Below are positions 48,228-60,391 of a DNA stretch of 64,000 nucleotides, one piece after another. Source of the stretch: Zanthoxylum bungeanum. Lineage: Eukaryota; Streptophyta; Magnoliopsida; Sapindales; Rutaceae. Each line of letters starts with the position of its first letter. Position 1 is the stretch's first letter. The notes below the pieces were generated by a model, which was not told the DNA's origin, made no database searches, and saw only the letters and a list, made by a program, of their open reading frames with translations. The stretch spans positions 248,001 through 312,000 of the forward strand of contig SKCR01006516.1 in NCBI GenBank assembly GCA_019454045.1. The letters run 5' to 3'. The position numbers and the translations under genes are program-made.

Positions 48228-48775
48228 GCATTCACTCTTCTTATGGCTCAGTTGGACACACTGATAACACCTATATGAAGTGAATTTATTCTTGTCGGTC
48301 GAACCACTACTAGAGAAGCTACCACTGTCATGGGGGCTCCGCGATGACTATTGGACCTGATTCTTCTTTGTGATCCTCCATTCATTTTCCTTATTCCACT
48401 GGCATTGGCTTGAGGCTTCAAGAGATTCAGTGCGTTGGGCGGCTAAGCGAATATCAGAATTGTATAAATCGTTGAAGATACTCAGACTAGCTCGGTTGGC
48501 ATTCAGATGGAGTTTATAGTGCAGGTTGTCTATGAGGTGCTTGGAATTGGCAGAAGGCTTGAGTAAGGGACTCTATTATCGAAGTGACATACGGTTGTTA
48601 AGGTGGTTGGTCATCGACTTGGCACCCTACAAATCTTTTAGGCGGGATCTTGTCTAGTCTGTATCAATATGTCAAAAGTTAATGTGGTGATGATGTATAA
48701 TTTTTGAAACATATGCCAATTAGCTCAATTGTGATCCGTTTGAGTGATGAACCTGAGGAGCTCTGATACCTTCTC
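48228..48775 (-). pseudogene. Gypsy D gag remnant with zinc knuckle
   Basis: Minus-strand CYQCVQLSHKKSEC (48269-48228) is a CX2CX4HX4C nucleocapsid knuckle. Upstream, 48750-48300 is decayed gag sequence without a long open frame. Confidence 0.75.
48757..48770 (-). other. Primer binding site of Gypsy D
   Basis: The minus strand reads GGTATCAGAGCTC five bases after the LTR end TTACA, matching the initiator-Met tRNA site. Confidence 0.88.
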
Positions 48776-51700
48776 TGTAACACCTCAAAATCAGGGCTAT
48801 GGGCAAGTAGGGAAATCTACATGAAATGAAAATTATATTATGTTAAACGTTTTTATTTAATCAATTATTATATACCTATAATGTCGGAATCGCCATAAAA
48901 ATAATTTACAATATAACAAATAGAATTTAGAAATGATATCAAAGTATACATCATTATCATTAATAATTTATAAAATATTATGTGGAATATTTATTACTGA
49001 CGTTGAAAGAAAGGTTCAAATCCCTCTACTAAACAAAGTACGAAAACATAAATTAGTGAATTCTTGATACCAAGTCCAATACAGTTGCCCACAATGTCCC
49101 AACGGAGTCACCTAGTTGGAGCTACATATGGAGGAAGTATGAGATGAGTATTTGGGAAAATACTCATAGGAACCCGATTATCTGTTTTAAAACCCTTTAA
49201 AAATCTTCAGAATACGATGTATGGTTAGTTTAACACAGTATAAATTTCTAAACAAGTTCACATGTATTTTCTGTTGGGGTTTTGGGCGATGGGGTGCAGC
49301 GGAAGCGCGGGTCCTGGCGAAATCGTATTTTAAAATTTTTTCAAATATAAAATAAATTATTCAATATCTAATATGAATAATTTATTCATATTTCACCTAA
49401 ACCTATTTATTTAATATAAAATATTAACATAAACATAGTTGAAACTTCACGGAACTTTTACGAAAACTGATTTTCCGTAAAATGGCCTAAAATGCGTTTT
49501 TGACCGAACCGACTACTCGAAACTTATGGAAACTACCCAAGTCAGATCCAATAGCTTTGGGGTAGTTCATGGGCTGCTCGAACAGCGTCGGATTCACTGT
49601 TTGGACAGTCGTCACCTAGTTGGCTCAAAATCCACCCGGTAACGCCGTTTTTGGCTGTTTTCGCTTATTTCAAGTCGGAAACACTTTTCGGAAATTGTGC
49701 CAACTCCCAAAACACATCCAAAACATTTGTAGGACATCAAAAACATCCCAGAATTTCCAGTTTGGGCAGATCTTATCTGCAGACCGAAATTCATGCTTTA
49801 ATTCCAATTTTCACCAAGATTAATCTAATTAATCCAACACCAAATAAGTCCCACCACATATGAACAACTCTATAACAATTCTAGGCTATTTAGAGTGGAT
49901 CAAAAACTCTAGAATGGAAACTTATTAGCCAACAACAATTTGAACAAAATTGGATGCAAATTACATTAATTCCACCCAATTTCTACTTCACACATGCCTA
50001 ATCTTCCTCCTCCATCAATCACAAACAATAGCCCCAAATTTTGACAAGTAAAGGAACCCTAGAACTTGTCTAAGAAATCAAGAAACTAAAATCAAATTTC
50101 CAAGCTTTAGGGATTTGAAGATTACCTCTTAAAACTTTAAAATTCCATAAGCCTTTTCTTGATTTTTCTTGACTTGTATGCTTGAATCATCAAACAAAAA
50201 ATGAAAACCCATTTCCATGGAGGCTTCGGCAGCAAGGAGAAAGAGAAGATAATGAGCAAAAACAATTTTTTCTCTCTTTATAGTTGACCGAAAATCACAA
50301 CCAAATGGGGGGCAAATTTGTCCTTTAATTTTATCAAATAAAAAACAAAATTACACTTTATTTTTAACCAATCAAAATTGGACAAATAAAAGTGTAATAA
50401 AAGTCATGCCAAGTTGTCCAATTAAATCTCACAATGTATTATTCAAATAATAATAAATGGATAAAGATTAAATTTTTAATTATTTAACTATTAAATAATT
50501 AAACAATTAATTTACACACATATATGTATTTTTATTTACATTAAATAACAAATACATATATTTATGGCATGTGTCAAAATATAATTTGACGAATAATTAA
50601 TGTGTATCTAATCGTATTATGTATCAAATACAAATACACAATAATTATTAGCGGACAAAATCCCCTAATTGCATGTGTTATCGTTTAACCAATTAAACGA
50701 TCCAGATTAACTCATTTAATTTGACGAAGTATTATGAATAATTTGTATTATTCATATCGAGTTTCCTAAGTGCTCAACGGGTACACTTCATATTGTGGGA
50801 CTCTCTAAGTTTAGGTTTATTCGTCACGAAATCCAATTTTGTGTCCATAATTCACCCACTCATGAATTATGACGACCACGAATAATCTCGCTAAACTATG
50901 CAAGTCAAGGTCATAGCATAAGTATAATCCCTCCGTCACAGGCCATTCGTATTATACCTGGGATATAGATCAGAACGTCAAATCCGTTCGATATAATACA
51001 GTCGACTATTAATTTACGATCACGAAATAACACTCGGAACTGGTTTCCGATGTTATTCCACGACCATGGATTTACTAGATCGTAAACACGTGAGGATGCC
51101 TATGCCCTGTACACAGGACTGACAGATCCTATCTTGATACGCACATGATATCATGAGCATCAGTCCACACCCAATGAACAGGCGGAGGTCTGATCATGGC
51201 TAGATCGTTGACGTGACTGTCATCAAAGTATGGAGGATAGCTCATATATCCATGATGGTATCTCAAGTCGAAGGACCACTATGCTCGCTCAACTCGAGAA
51301 GGTTCCTATTGACGTTGGTGTACCATCTATTAGGAAATCTTCAGTGGGTCGTTCAGTGTCTTATCAAATAAACACCTATATGTCTATACGAGTCTCCCAA
51401 GACTCTTGGTTCACTGGGATAAACCATCGGACCAAGTCACGATATACGACATGTACTGGTCTCAGCGGATTTTACTAACCGACCCGTGTTAGCAAATCTT
51501 GACCAGGAACTTTATTTAAGGATATACAACTAATAGTGCGCTTCCCAATGTCAATTACAAACTACGTTGTAACTGCGCACTATACTGTAAATTCTAGGGT
51601 CTTTGTCTAATATACACGTATCACTGAACCAGATTCAGTTTCAATCTAATCGTAATCAGATATCTAATCGTAATTAGATCGAATAAGTGTATAAAAGACA

Positions 51701-53348
51701 AGGGTGCTACCACTAAAATTAGTAATATTATGGAAAATACAATTGCTCGTATTTATGAATCGGACATAAATACGATCCGGATTAGCACTCCGAGCACCAA
51801 CCCTAACATTTTCAAATTAGAAAATCCGTGAAATCTAAAAAATGAACCAGCAAATAAATCGTAAGAATATCAAATACCACATACACGCACATACTTACAC
51901 ATCACAATCCATAAATGCATGAGTGCCAATTACAATCATATCTCAGAGTACTCTGATAACCCACATGTTCATGTGTAACAAAGTAGGACACTTTATGGAC
52001 TGTCACCAACGGTAGTCTTCCATACAGGATTTACAATCGCTATACCGAAGGCGGTCCTACCTACCTATATCCAGGACTCTCGCATGGTCTTTCATCATAT
52101 ACCACGTAGGCCTGAAGACCATCAATACAGCTGAACATAGTATTTGTATGGCGATCGAGTCTACCAATATCTAAGATTATTTTTTGGTCAACCGGAAGAC
52201 TTTATGGACTTTCACCAACGGTTGTCATATGTCACTTTCCAAATAGAGTTATGGACTCCTATGTGGTCAAACGACAAGTATACCTCATGTGTGATCCTAT
52301 GGTATGTTCGTAATATACAATTTACTGAAATACCCATGTAGCAATTTATAAATACAATAAACCATCAAATCTGTATAATTCATAAAAATAACATATTTCA
52401 AACAATCATTTCATAAATAATTTAATAAATAGAAATAGTACGGAATTTAAATACAAATTATATAAACGATTTTTAAATAAATTTTATTTAAAAAGAAAGG
52501 TAATCGAACTTCTACCTTGATCAAACGCTTAGATTGTGAAACGGATCTCACAACGAGGTTTAGCACACACAACATTATCACTTCCTCGGTCAAATTCTGT
52601 CCCGGAATGACTGGCACGATCTAGGAAGTGCGTGGAGTCCGCTTTGACGTCGGTCTTATGATTCGACAACTTTAAACGATCAAATTATATACTCACGCAC
52701 TCGTCTCGTTGAAGGGAGTTCACTGGTGCTGTCTGTTCGTTGATCCAACGGTTGGATCTCCCGTGCTTTATTTTTAGGCCAATGATGCTACACTCGCCAA
52801 GGGTGTTGTCAACGATGGCCGAATGACGACGTATGGAAGGAAAAGCGTGGACGTTTTTCGATACTTTGGGCAGCACGTAAGGCATCATCTTGGCTCCGAT
52901 GTCGGGAGTGTCGACGATGTTGGAAAGAGTAACGATAGGGGAACTTTGCGGGACGACAAGTGGGGTCATCGAAGTGACGGTGGTTTGAACTCATGTGCTT
53001 TGAGAGAGAGAGAGAGAGATGAGTGGTTTGAAATTTTGTTTTGAGGGCTGCCAAATTTAAAGATCATTAGTGGGCCACTTGTCGCCATCTGGTTGGGCCA
53101 CGTGTCAACATCTTAACAGACCACATGTCAACACCAGACGGTAACACATGTCAACACTTGAGTGGACCGAATTTGAATCTATGAAAAATTTCAATTATGT
53201 CTCTGATATTTTATTAATGCAAAATTTACCCACAAAACATTCAAATTTTATCATTAAGGTATCTGCTTGATCAAGTCAAAATTTGACTTTTTGATCCCAA
53301 TTTTTATTAATTTTCAATAATACCATTACAAAAATACGGGGTTTTACA
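48776..53348 (-). mobile_element. 5' LTR of Gypsy D with a nested solo LTR
   Basis: Starts TGTAACACCTC and ends GGGGTTTTACA on the plus strand. Removing the nested LTR and one copy of its duplication leaves about 2.0 kb. It includes repeats of GACTTT(C/A)ACCAACGG-type sequence (about 51995 and 52205). Its outer edge lies 444 bp from the SKP1 start codon. Confidence 0.9.
49272..51808 (-). mobile_element. Copia solo LTR related to Copia C, nested in the D LTR
   Basis: TGTTGGGGTTTTGGG to CACCAACCCTAACA, 2537 bp, flanked by TTTTC at 49267-49271 and 51809-51813. It shares long stretches with the C LTR, such as CGTCACGAAATCCAATTTTG, TGTCCATAATTCACCCACTC and CACCTATATGTCTATACGAG. Its intact terminus CCCTAACA shows what the C terminus CCCTAAAA once was. 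Confidence 0.95.
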
Positions 53349-53791
53349 GTGAGCCACCGCCTAGAAACACTGCTTAATTTAAATATTTTTCATTTTTTAT
53401 TTAAAAAGAAAGTTTTTATTTTGTTTGAAAAATTTAAATCCTTTCTTAATGTAAATAATTTTCATTTTTTGTTAAAAAAGAATATTTTTGTCATTTATTT
53501 AATTATGTAAAATTTTCAGGGTGAAATTGTCAAATGAAATAAAAAGGTAAAAAATTTTGAAGTATTTTTCAAATTATAAGAATGGGATGAAAATTTGTGC
53601 ATAAATTTACGATGTTTTGTGATATTTGTGTGACGGGCTATTTTACTATACTTGCGACTGGATCAAAAAATCTCTTAAGTGAAAAACTCTGTGTATATTT
53701 TACTATACACGCACGTGAAAGATATTTATAAATATCAAAGAAAGTTAAACGAGTTGGAACTTGAAACAGAATCTTGGATCGATCGATCAGA
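53349..53791 (+). promoter_or_regulatory. Putative SKP1 promoter and 5' UTR
   Basis: AT-rich flank between the D LTR and the start codon. CACGTG (G-box) lies at 53712-53717 and TTTATAAATA (TATA-like) at 53725-53734, so transcription would begin near 53755-53765. The TTG at 53774 is not a start; ATG at 53792 is the first in-frame ATG. Confidence 0.6.
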
Positions 53792-54954
53792 ATGTCAACG
53801 AGCAAGAAAATCACGTTGAAGAGCTCGGATGGAGAGGCGTTCGAGGTCGATGAGGTGGTTGCGTTGGAATCGCAAACGATCAAGCACATGATTGAGGACG
53901 ATTGCGCCGACAACGGAATCCCTTTGCCCAACGTCACCAGCAAGATCCTCTCAAAGGTCATAGAGTACTGCAAGAAGCACGTCTACGCATCTAAGGTCGA
54001 TGATTGTGCGACTACCGGCGTCGATGATGACCTCAAGGCTTGGGATGCCGATTTCGTCAAAGTCGATCAGGCCACTCTCTTTGATCTCATCCTTGTTAGT
54101 CCTCTTTCCCTTTCCTTAATTATCAATTTACTCGTTCCAATTTGTGTTTTTAGATCTAGGGTTTTTTTTTTTGGGGGGGTGATTTTAGGAATTTTTTATA
54201 AAATTGACCGGCTTAGACCTGAATATATTTCATTTCTGCAATCAGATATTTGATCCTGCTGAACGAATGTTAATCCCAAAATTTTCTCTTTTTGGCCCAA
54301 TATAATTTGTTAATCAGAATTTTGATTTTGTTTTGGTTAGAAATCTAGCGGGACTTAGTTAGGAATGAGAATTTATATGTAATTTTTATGCACGTCGGCT
54401 ATGATTGGTGAAAGTAGAAGTTGGAAGTACGAGCTGCTATGTCTATGCTATTTAAAAGTTTCCTTATAACTCCTATATGTCTATGAAGTTATGTGGACCT
54501 ACCTTTTCTTGTTATGTTAGTAGAATTTTAGTTTTCGGCCAATTTTGAATTTCAGGAATTAAAATGAAGTTTGCAAATTGATTGATATTGATAATGTGAT
54601 TGATGATAGTGACTTCTATCCATAAAAGATCCATTTTATCAAACTTGCACTTCTTCTTGAAGCATTGTTTTGTTCTTTAATTTGGAAGGTGTGATATTTT
54701 GAATCATCTCTACTTAATTCATTTGCCAAATGAGTAACAAATCTGTTGGTGACATGAACTTCACACATTGTGATTTTTAGGCTGCAAACTTTCTGAACAT
54801 CAAGAGCTTGCTGGACCTGACTTGCCAGATGGTTGCAGACATGATTAAGGGAAAAACTCCTGAGGAGATCCGCAAGACATTCAACATCAAAAACGACTTT
54901 ACTCCAGAGGAGGAGGAAGAGGTTCGTCGGGAGAATCAGTGGGCTTTTGAGTGA
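53792..54954 (+). CDS. SKP1: SKP1-like protein, SCF ubiquitin ligase adaptor (two exons)
   Basis: Exon 1 is 53792-54094 (101 codons) and exon 2 is 54781-54954 (57 codons plus stop), giving 158 residues; known plant SKP1/ASK1 proteins are about 160. The intron has GT at 54095 and AG before 54781 and is phase 0, between FDLIL and AANFLN. The N-terminal POZ-like fold covers about residues 4-65 ([38 protein letters not shown]). The C-terminal Skp1 domain covers about 100-158 ([40 protein letters not shown]) and ends in the conserved NQWAFE. SKP1 links cullin 1 to F-box proteins in the nucleus and cytosol. There is no stop or frameshift, so it is probably functional. Which of the many plant SKP1 paralogues it is cannot be told here. 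Confidence 0.97.
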
Positions 54955-55788
54955 AAGGATCTTAAAGGAACAATCTGTAATTATCTTTTTTTCCCTTCTT
55001 CTTGTTGCTGGTGTTTAATCAAACTTATTTAATTGGTAAAGTATCAAACAATTATTGTTTTAATGTCTTGTTGCCCCAACCTCCTCAGTATTGCTAATTG
55101 TGATGTCCTTTCCTTTTGGATCTTGTTAGTTATGTTAATATGGTGTATGTTCTTTGGTCCATGTTAATTTGTTTTCTCATGTTAAATGTTTGTTTTCTAT
55201 TTTATCAGCTGCTTAATTTAGATGTGTTGCTCCCGTTGCATCTTTAGAGAGATTAAATAATGTGTGTTGGTTCTAGAAGTTAGAGGTCATATTGCCATGT
55301 TGTTCTTGGCATGCAGAGATGATGTTAAGTAACTGGCTAACTGCATAGCTGAAAACACAGCTTATTCCATGTAGCCATTTTGATGATGATTTGCGAGAAT
55401 GCATGACTGTCGGCAGGTGTATTTACCAACTGCAGGTTCATCTAGGGCTTCAATTGGGCAGTCTGCATTATGTGCTGGTACAGTTAACACACTGACAACA
55501 TTAGTATGTGGTCTGAGTTTATTATATGTTAGTTTTCTGATCTTTGCTTACAGTGATGTGAATTGAGAGGTTTGCTTGGAAATTTGATTTTAGGAACTAT
55601 ATTGACAGGTCGTATTGATGACAAAGTGTTGGTTATTTAGATCGTTTGTGTTGAAAGTTGAAACATATGAAATACACAACTGTTTTGCTTTCTTAGTCAC
55701 TCATCACTCACTAATTGATGTTACTGTTATTTCTGCTCACTGCAATTGGGATATGCACTTGTATTTTCCATTAGACCCTGTAATTGAA
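54955..55788. other. SKP1 3' UTR and downstream flank
   Basis: T-rich, likely 3' untranslated sequence with no clear canonical AATAAA close to the stop codon. No other gene recognised. Confidence 0.5.
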
Positions 55789-55998
55789 TTCCAAGGGGTG
55801 TGGTTTGGTGGCAAAGGGCCTAGGATTTGGTTGTTAGAAACTGGGTTCGAGTGCAGGGGGTGTATTTCTTGTAAGAGCCTGTGACAGTTGAGGATTTTAC
55901 TTGGTCCGCTTAAGCCCAGGTCGGGTGGTTTTGCTCTGCTTAAGCCCGGATTGAGTGGTTTGGCGGCGGGGTTTCAGACGTTCCAAAAAAAAAAAAAT
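55789..55998 (+). mobile_element. tRNA-derived SINE, copy 1
   Basis: The head AAGGGGTGTGGTTTGGTGGC looks like a pol III A box region, and GGTTCGAGTGCAGG at about 55844 like a B box. A duplicated CTTAAGCCC(A/G)G element follows (55909, 55939), then a 13-base A tail. The flanking duplication TGTAATTGAA is at 55779-55788 and 55999-56008. The copy at 61694-61865 is the same family. Confidence 0.88.
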
Positions 55999-56008
55999 TG
56001 TAATTGAA

Positions 56009-57048
56009 CCAAAAACATCTTCCTTTAGTGAAGATAAGATGGTCGAGAAAATCACTTGGTAACTCAACTTCTGCCCATTCTTTGTGAATCATAGTTTCTC
56101 ATCCTTCAGGTGCCACAAAACTTACAGAGTAGATTATTCATTATCTCTGTCAACATGTGTGACAGTTTTGCTAATTGTATAGCCCTTTTCTTTCTGTCGA
56201 AACTGAAATTAACAATTGATGGGTGGTTAAATCAACGCTTGACCCATGTAACAGGTGAAGCCTTCAGGAATAGCGTTTGCAATCGTTTCGATATTCGATA
56301 CATTATAACCTAGGTAACACATAAGATTCAAGTAAATGGTAAACCAGCCATGGTAGTAATGATGCTGCTGGGAAGACTTGTCCTAAGGTGTTGCTACTGA
56401 GTCAACTTCTTGTAATAGGGGCCTTCAAATTGTTGGTTTGTATTGATGCATATTCATCAATAGATTGATGAATAGAGGGTTTTTGCCCTCTGGAGCCTGT
56501 GTTGTATCATTTCCTATCCAACCTGCAAGAATGTTAACTCCTGGTGCTGTTATATCGGGCTATAGGAAATCAAGATTACAGGTAAGTTACCGTTCGGGGA
56601 GTCGGGAGTAAGAGGGGTTCGGGGTAGCTTCAGTAAGTTTATTATTGGAACCACCACATGCAAACAAACAAAAAAATCAATTTTCTTTTTTGATTCTTTA
56701 TTACTTATCACGTGGGCCGCTGGATGAAAATCCAACGGCCCGTGTTTTGACTGCTGGCAATAGAGGGATTCTAGTACTGGAGCCCTTCCACACCCGAGTA
56801 AGAGATTTTACCTTGAGAATATTCTGTCAGGAGTGAAGGGCCTCTACCTGAGAACCATGCAATTGCAGGAGCTGGCTTATAGTTTATATAAATTAAAAAT
56901 GTGGTTTTAATTATTTTGCTTTAATACTCACTTGCCTTTTGAGAGGAAAAAACTTTATCTTTATTTGAGGACGTCTAGGGTGTCTTGGACACATATAGGA
57001 CTGAGATTGACTCATCCCCCTCAGTTAAGGGTAATATAGTGTTTCCCG
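56009..57048. other. Intergenic DNA, no gene recognised
   Basis: Unique-looking sequence without supported frames, motifs or repeats. Confidence 0.45.
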
Positions 57049-57293
57049 GAAATTTTTTTTTTTTTTGGATAACCGGGGTGTCCGGGCCCGCTTACGCGCA
57101 CCTCGACTAATCCCCGGGACCTGTGCCCCGTGCCCTCAGAAGTTTCCTAACACAGATCAGAGTAAGTCGCTGGCTTTTCACACCAGGGGGCATGTCCCCA
57201 AGGAAATGCATCTAGTGTGATTCGAACATTGAACCTGAAAGGGAGCAAATCACTCAAGCTCAAAGTCTTAACCACTGAGGCAACCCCTTGGGG
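57049..57293 (-). mobile_element. tRNA-derived SINE of a different family (Au-like)
   Basis: Read on the minus strand it starts CCAAGGGGTTGCCTCAGTGG (A-box region with TTAAG), has GGTTCAATGTTCGAATC as a B box about 40 bases on, and ends in A residues (T run at 57053-57066 on the plus strand). It resembles plant Au-type SINEs by motif. A target-site duplication was not certain. Confidence 0.72.
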
Positions 57294-57426
57294 TTAGAAA
57301 TATTCAAATATTAGAGGTACTATTATTTGTCCTTGTACGGACATTTGGTGATTGGACATTTGTCCATTTTCATAGGATCACAGCTGCCCCTAAGGCACTC
57401 CACATGTCTCGCTCGGGTTGGCCTGG

Positions 57427-57428
<2 letters not shown>

Positions 57429-57470
<42 letters not shown>
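57429..57470. repeat. (AT)n microsatellite
   Basis: About 21 AT units directly left of the hAT element; the last bases are part of its duplication TATATATG. Confidence 0.97.
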
Positions 57471-57471
<1 letters not shown>

Positions 57472-57473
<2 letters not shown>

Positions 57474-60383
57474 GACCTGGCCGGCGGTTCGGTTCCGGTT
57501 CGGAACCGAACCGAACCGGACTGTTTCCGGTTCCACACTTAAGTGGAACCGAAACCTTGAACCGAACCGGAACTGGTTCCGGTTCGGTTCCGAACTTTTT
57601 TTAAAAAATTAAAATAAATGAGATTAATTTTATAAATAAATAAAATTATTACATTGAAGAGTTTGAGCTTAAATTTTTAAAAATTTAAGTTGCCTACGTA
57701 TCCTCCAGGGGTGAGAGGAATCAAAGCTCACGTAATTCCATTACAATTTTAAGACATTTCCCCTTTGTAAATTTATAATTTTACAATTATCAATCATCAT
57801 TATCAGTTGATTCTTCAGCTCTGGTTCCGCTTGCACTTGTTGTTGCATATGCATTATCGAACAAATCTTCAAAATCATCGGGGGCATCTTCTTGTTGTCT
57901 CAGATCAGCTCGAATCCAATCATCAACACAAGCTGTTGCTTCTAGAGTGCTTGGATGTAATGAAGATCGTCTAGCTTCCAATATATTGCCTCCCAAGCTG
58001 ATGGCTTGCTCAACCGCAACGGTGGAAATATGTGCTGTCAATATCTCTTTAGCAATAATTGATAAAACAAGATATATATTTTGATGTCGGTTCCACCAGT
58101 CAAGGATTTTAAAATTTTTACTAACTAAACTTTCAGTAGGAAACTCGAAATTTGTAAATAAATAATTATCTAATTCGGGATTATTAGTTGTCGTATCCCT
58201 AGCTTTTTTATTTCGTTGCAATAACCAACGATCCCCTGCGCTAAGTCTTGTTTGAATTACCGGGTCGCTACTACTAGATTCACATAATGTTCCTAAGTTA
58301 TATCTTACAATATAATCATTAAATAACTCAATTAAATCATTTCTTAATTTCGTCATTATTCTTGTAATATCAATTTCTTCTAATATTCCTAAATAACCAT
58401 AGTAAGCTTGTAAAGCACAATTCAAACCTTCTAATTTAAATCTAGGATAAAAAACAACAGCAATAAGATAAAGTAAATGAATGTCTCTAAAATAATTCAA
58501 CCATTTTACCTTCATAACAGTAATGGCTTCTAACAAAACAATATCATTAGGATCGCTACTTTCAGCATGTTCATCGAGAGCACCAACAATATTCAAACTT
58601 TCAAGAAGAAATAAATGTGCTGTTGGATAATAAACACCGCTAAAAGTTAAAGTAGCTTCATTAAAAATTTTTAAAATATCTAAAATATTTTCACAAATAT
58701 CTCATTGACTAGGATAAAGTGTGACATTTTGAACATGTTGAGAAAATAAACTACATAATGCATCTTTGTATTGAAATGCTTGACATAAAAGAAAATAAGT
58801 TGAATTCCAACGTGTTGGAACATCTCTTGAAAATTTAATCGGTTTAATACCATTTATTTTACAAAACTTCGTCCATTCTCTCCTAACTTGAGAATATGAC
58901 CAAATACAATTTAGTGTCATTTTAATAGGATCAAGGAAAGGTGATATTAATTTTAGACCGTATTGAACACATAAGTTAAGGACATGACATGTACAACGAA
59001 TATAAAAAAATCGATCCCCTAAATTTGGTTCACATAAGGATTTTAAATCATTGATGGATGCAGTATTTGCAGATACATTATCAAATCCAATTGTTAAAAT
59101 TTTGTGCAGTAAACCATATTTATCAAAAATTACCTTCATCATTTTATAAATATTTTGTGCAGTATGTTGGTCATCAAAAACTCTAAATACAATAAGTCGT
59201 TTTTGCATGGTAAATGATGCATCAATCCAATAACAAGTCACTCACATGTATGAGTGTGTTTGCTAATGGTCACTCCAAATATCAGAACATATGGAAATAC
59301 GACCTTTTATCTCTTTAAATATGTCATTTAAAATAATTTTACCATCTTTATATAATTTAAAAATATGACGTTTTGTTGTGTTTCGAGTAATTCTACATGC
59401 AGAATGATTTAAAGCATTATGCATGTAATTAGTAAAATGAAGTTTTTCACCAAAGCTTAAAGAAAGATGTCTCATACAAGTTAATTTCGCAAATTCTTCT
59501 CTATTTTTTGCATCAAAATATTTAAATAAATGTACAGCACTCGTACCTCTACTAGATGATGCATACCTAACCATTTGAGTTTGCGTCGTATCAATTCCAA
59601 GTTCAACCGAATGATGTCTTTCCAGGTGCTTGATCATATTTCCGTATCCACCGGAAAATTTGTAGGTAACCCCACAATAGTTGCAAATTGCTCGTTGTGT
59701 ATTATCTTCTAGGCTTTCCAAATGAAAATGAATTTTGAAAACATCTGAGGAACGAGCCTTAACTTCTCTTCTCCGTGATTGTGCACCGACACTAGGGCCG
59801 CTCTCTTGGGTTGACATATTTGACATGAAGAAAAATAAGAAAATTGACTAATTGCGAATAATAATAACTAATTGAATTGAGATTGAGAATAAGAGAATTG
59901 TATGAATTGAGATTGAGAATAAGAGAATTGTGGGAAATGAGAGAGTTTAGAATTTGGTGTGTTGAAATAATGAAAAATGAATCCTATTTATAGAGTTTTA
60001 GAATTTTTTTTTATACCAAAAATGCCCCTAAATATAACCGTTTTTTACCGTTATTAGGGATATATTAGTAATTTATAATTTTTTTTAAACATAACAGTTT
60101 TTTTTTTTTAATATTGAGGGCAGGGAGCCAACGACTCCCTGCCCTCCCCCAACGGCTAGTAGCTGTTGGGGTTTAGGGTTCCTGTTGGAACCCTACGGTT
60201 CCAACAGGAACCGTTTCGGTTCCGGTTGGAACCGTAGAACCGGTGGAACCTTACCACCGGTTCGGATTGGGGTCCAACCCCAACCGAATCAGTCGTCCAC
60301 GGTTTCGGTTCCGGAACCGGAACCAGTTGGAACCGGAACCTTCCAGTTCCAACCGGTTCGGTTCTGGTTCGTGGCCGGGTCTA
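57472..60383 (-). mobile_element. hAT transposon, nearly complete
   Basis: Ends TAGACCTGGCC and GGCCGGGTCTA form an 11-bp inverted repeat with one mismatch. The 8-bp duplication TATATATG is at 57464-57471 and 60384-60391. Both ends are packed with GGTTCGG/GGTTCC(G) repeats in both orientations (57480-57600 and 60180-60375). One transposase frame runs on the minus strand between them. At 2912 bp this is the size of a small autonomous plant hAT element. Confidence 0.96.
57790..59826 (-). pseudogene. hAT transposase, one frame with three stop codons
   Basis: From ATG at 59826 the same frame runs 678 codons to the stop at 57790, with only three internal stops: TAG at codon 188 (59263-59265), TGA at codon 195 (59242-59244) and TGA at codon 375 (58702-58704). 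The BED zinc finger is at about residues 27-72 (CNYCGVTYKFSGG, HLERHH). The catalytic region includes SICSDIWSDH, IGFDNVSANTASI, CTCHVLNLCV and DVPTRWNSTYFLL. The C-terminal hAT dimerisation domain has LDWWNRHQN, AHISTVAVEQAISLGGNIL and RSSLHPSTLEA, then WIRADLRQ. No frameshift is needed. Transposase cuts and pastes the element; this copy cannot make full-length protein. Confidence 0.96.
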
Positions 60384-60391
60384 TATATATG

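Larger units (their letters stand above)
46517..53348 (-). mobile_element. Gypsy retrotransposon D, minus strand, 3' part missing
   Basis: On the minus strand: 5' LTR (53348-48776, with a nested solo LTR), Met-tRNA primer binding site, gag, protease, and reverse transcriptase up to its C-terminal part, where element B cuts it at 46516. RNase H, integrase and the 3' LTR are not in the window. LTR ends TGTAAAACCCC...GGTGTTACA and the reverse transcriptase sequence suggest the chromovirus Tekay/Del group; no chromodomain can be seen because that part is lost. Confidence 0.88.

Noticed and set aside
53774..53791. Upstream start for SKP1 giving six extra residues
   Set aside because: The upstream codon is TTG; ATG at 53792 gives the usual MSTSKKITL start of plant SKP1 proteins.
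55840..55860. Possible tRNA gene from the GGTTCGAGTGC box
   Set aside because: The sequence is a SINE with A tail and target-site duplication; it cannot form a full cloverleaf. The same applies to 57049-57293 and 61694-61865.
57327..57604. Open frames with runs of YIYIYI on both strands
   Set aside because: They translate the AT microsatellite and the hAT subterminal repeats.
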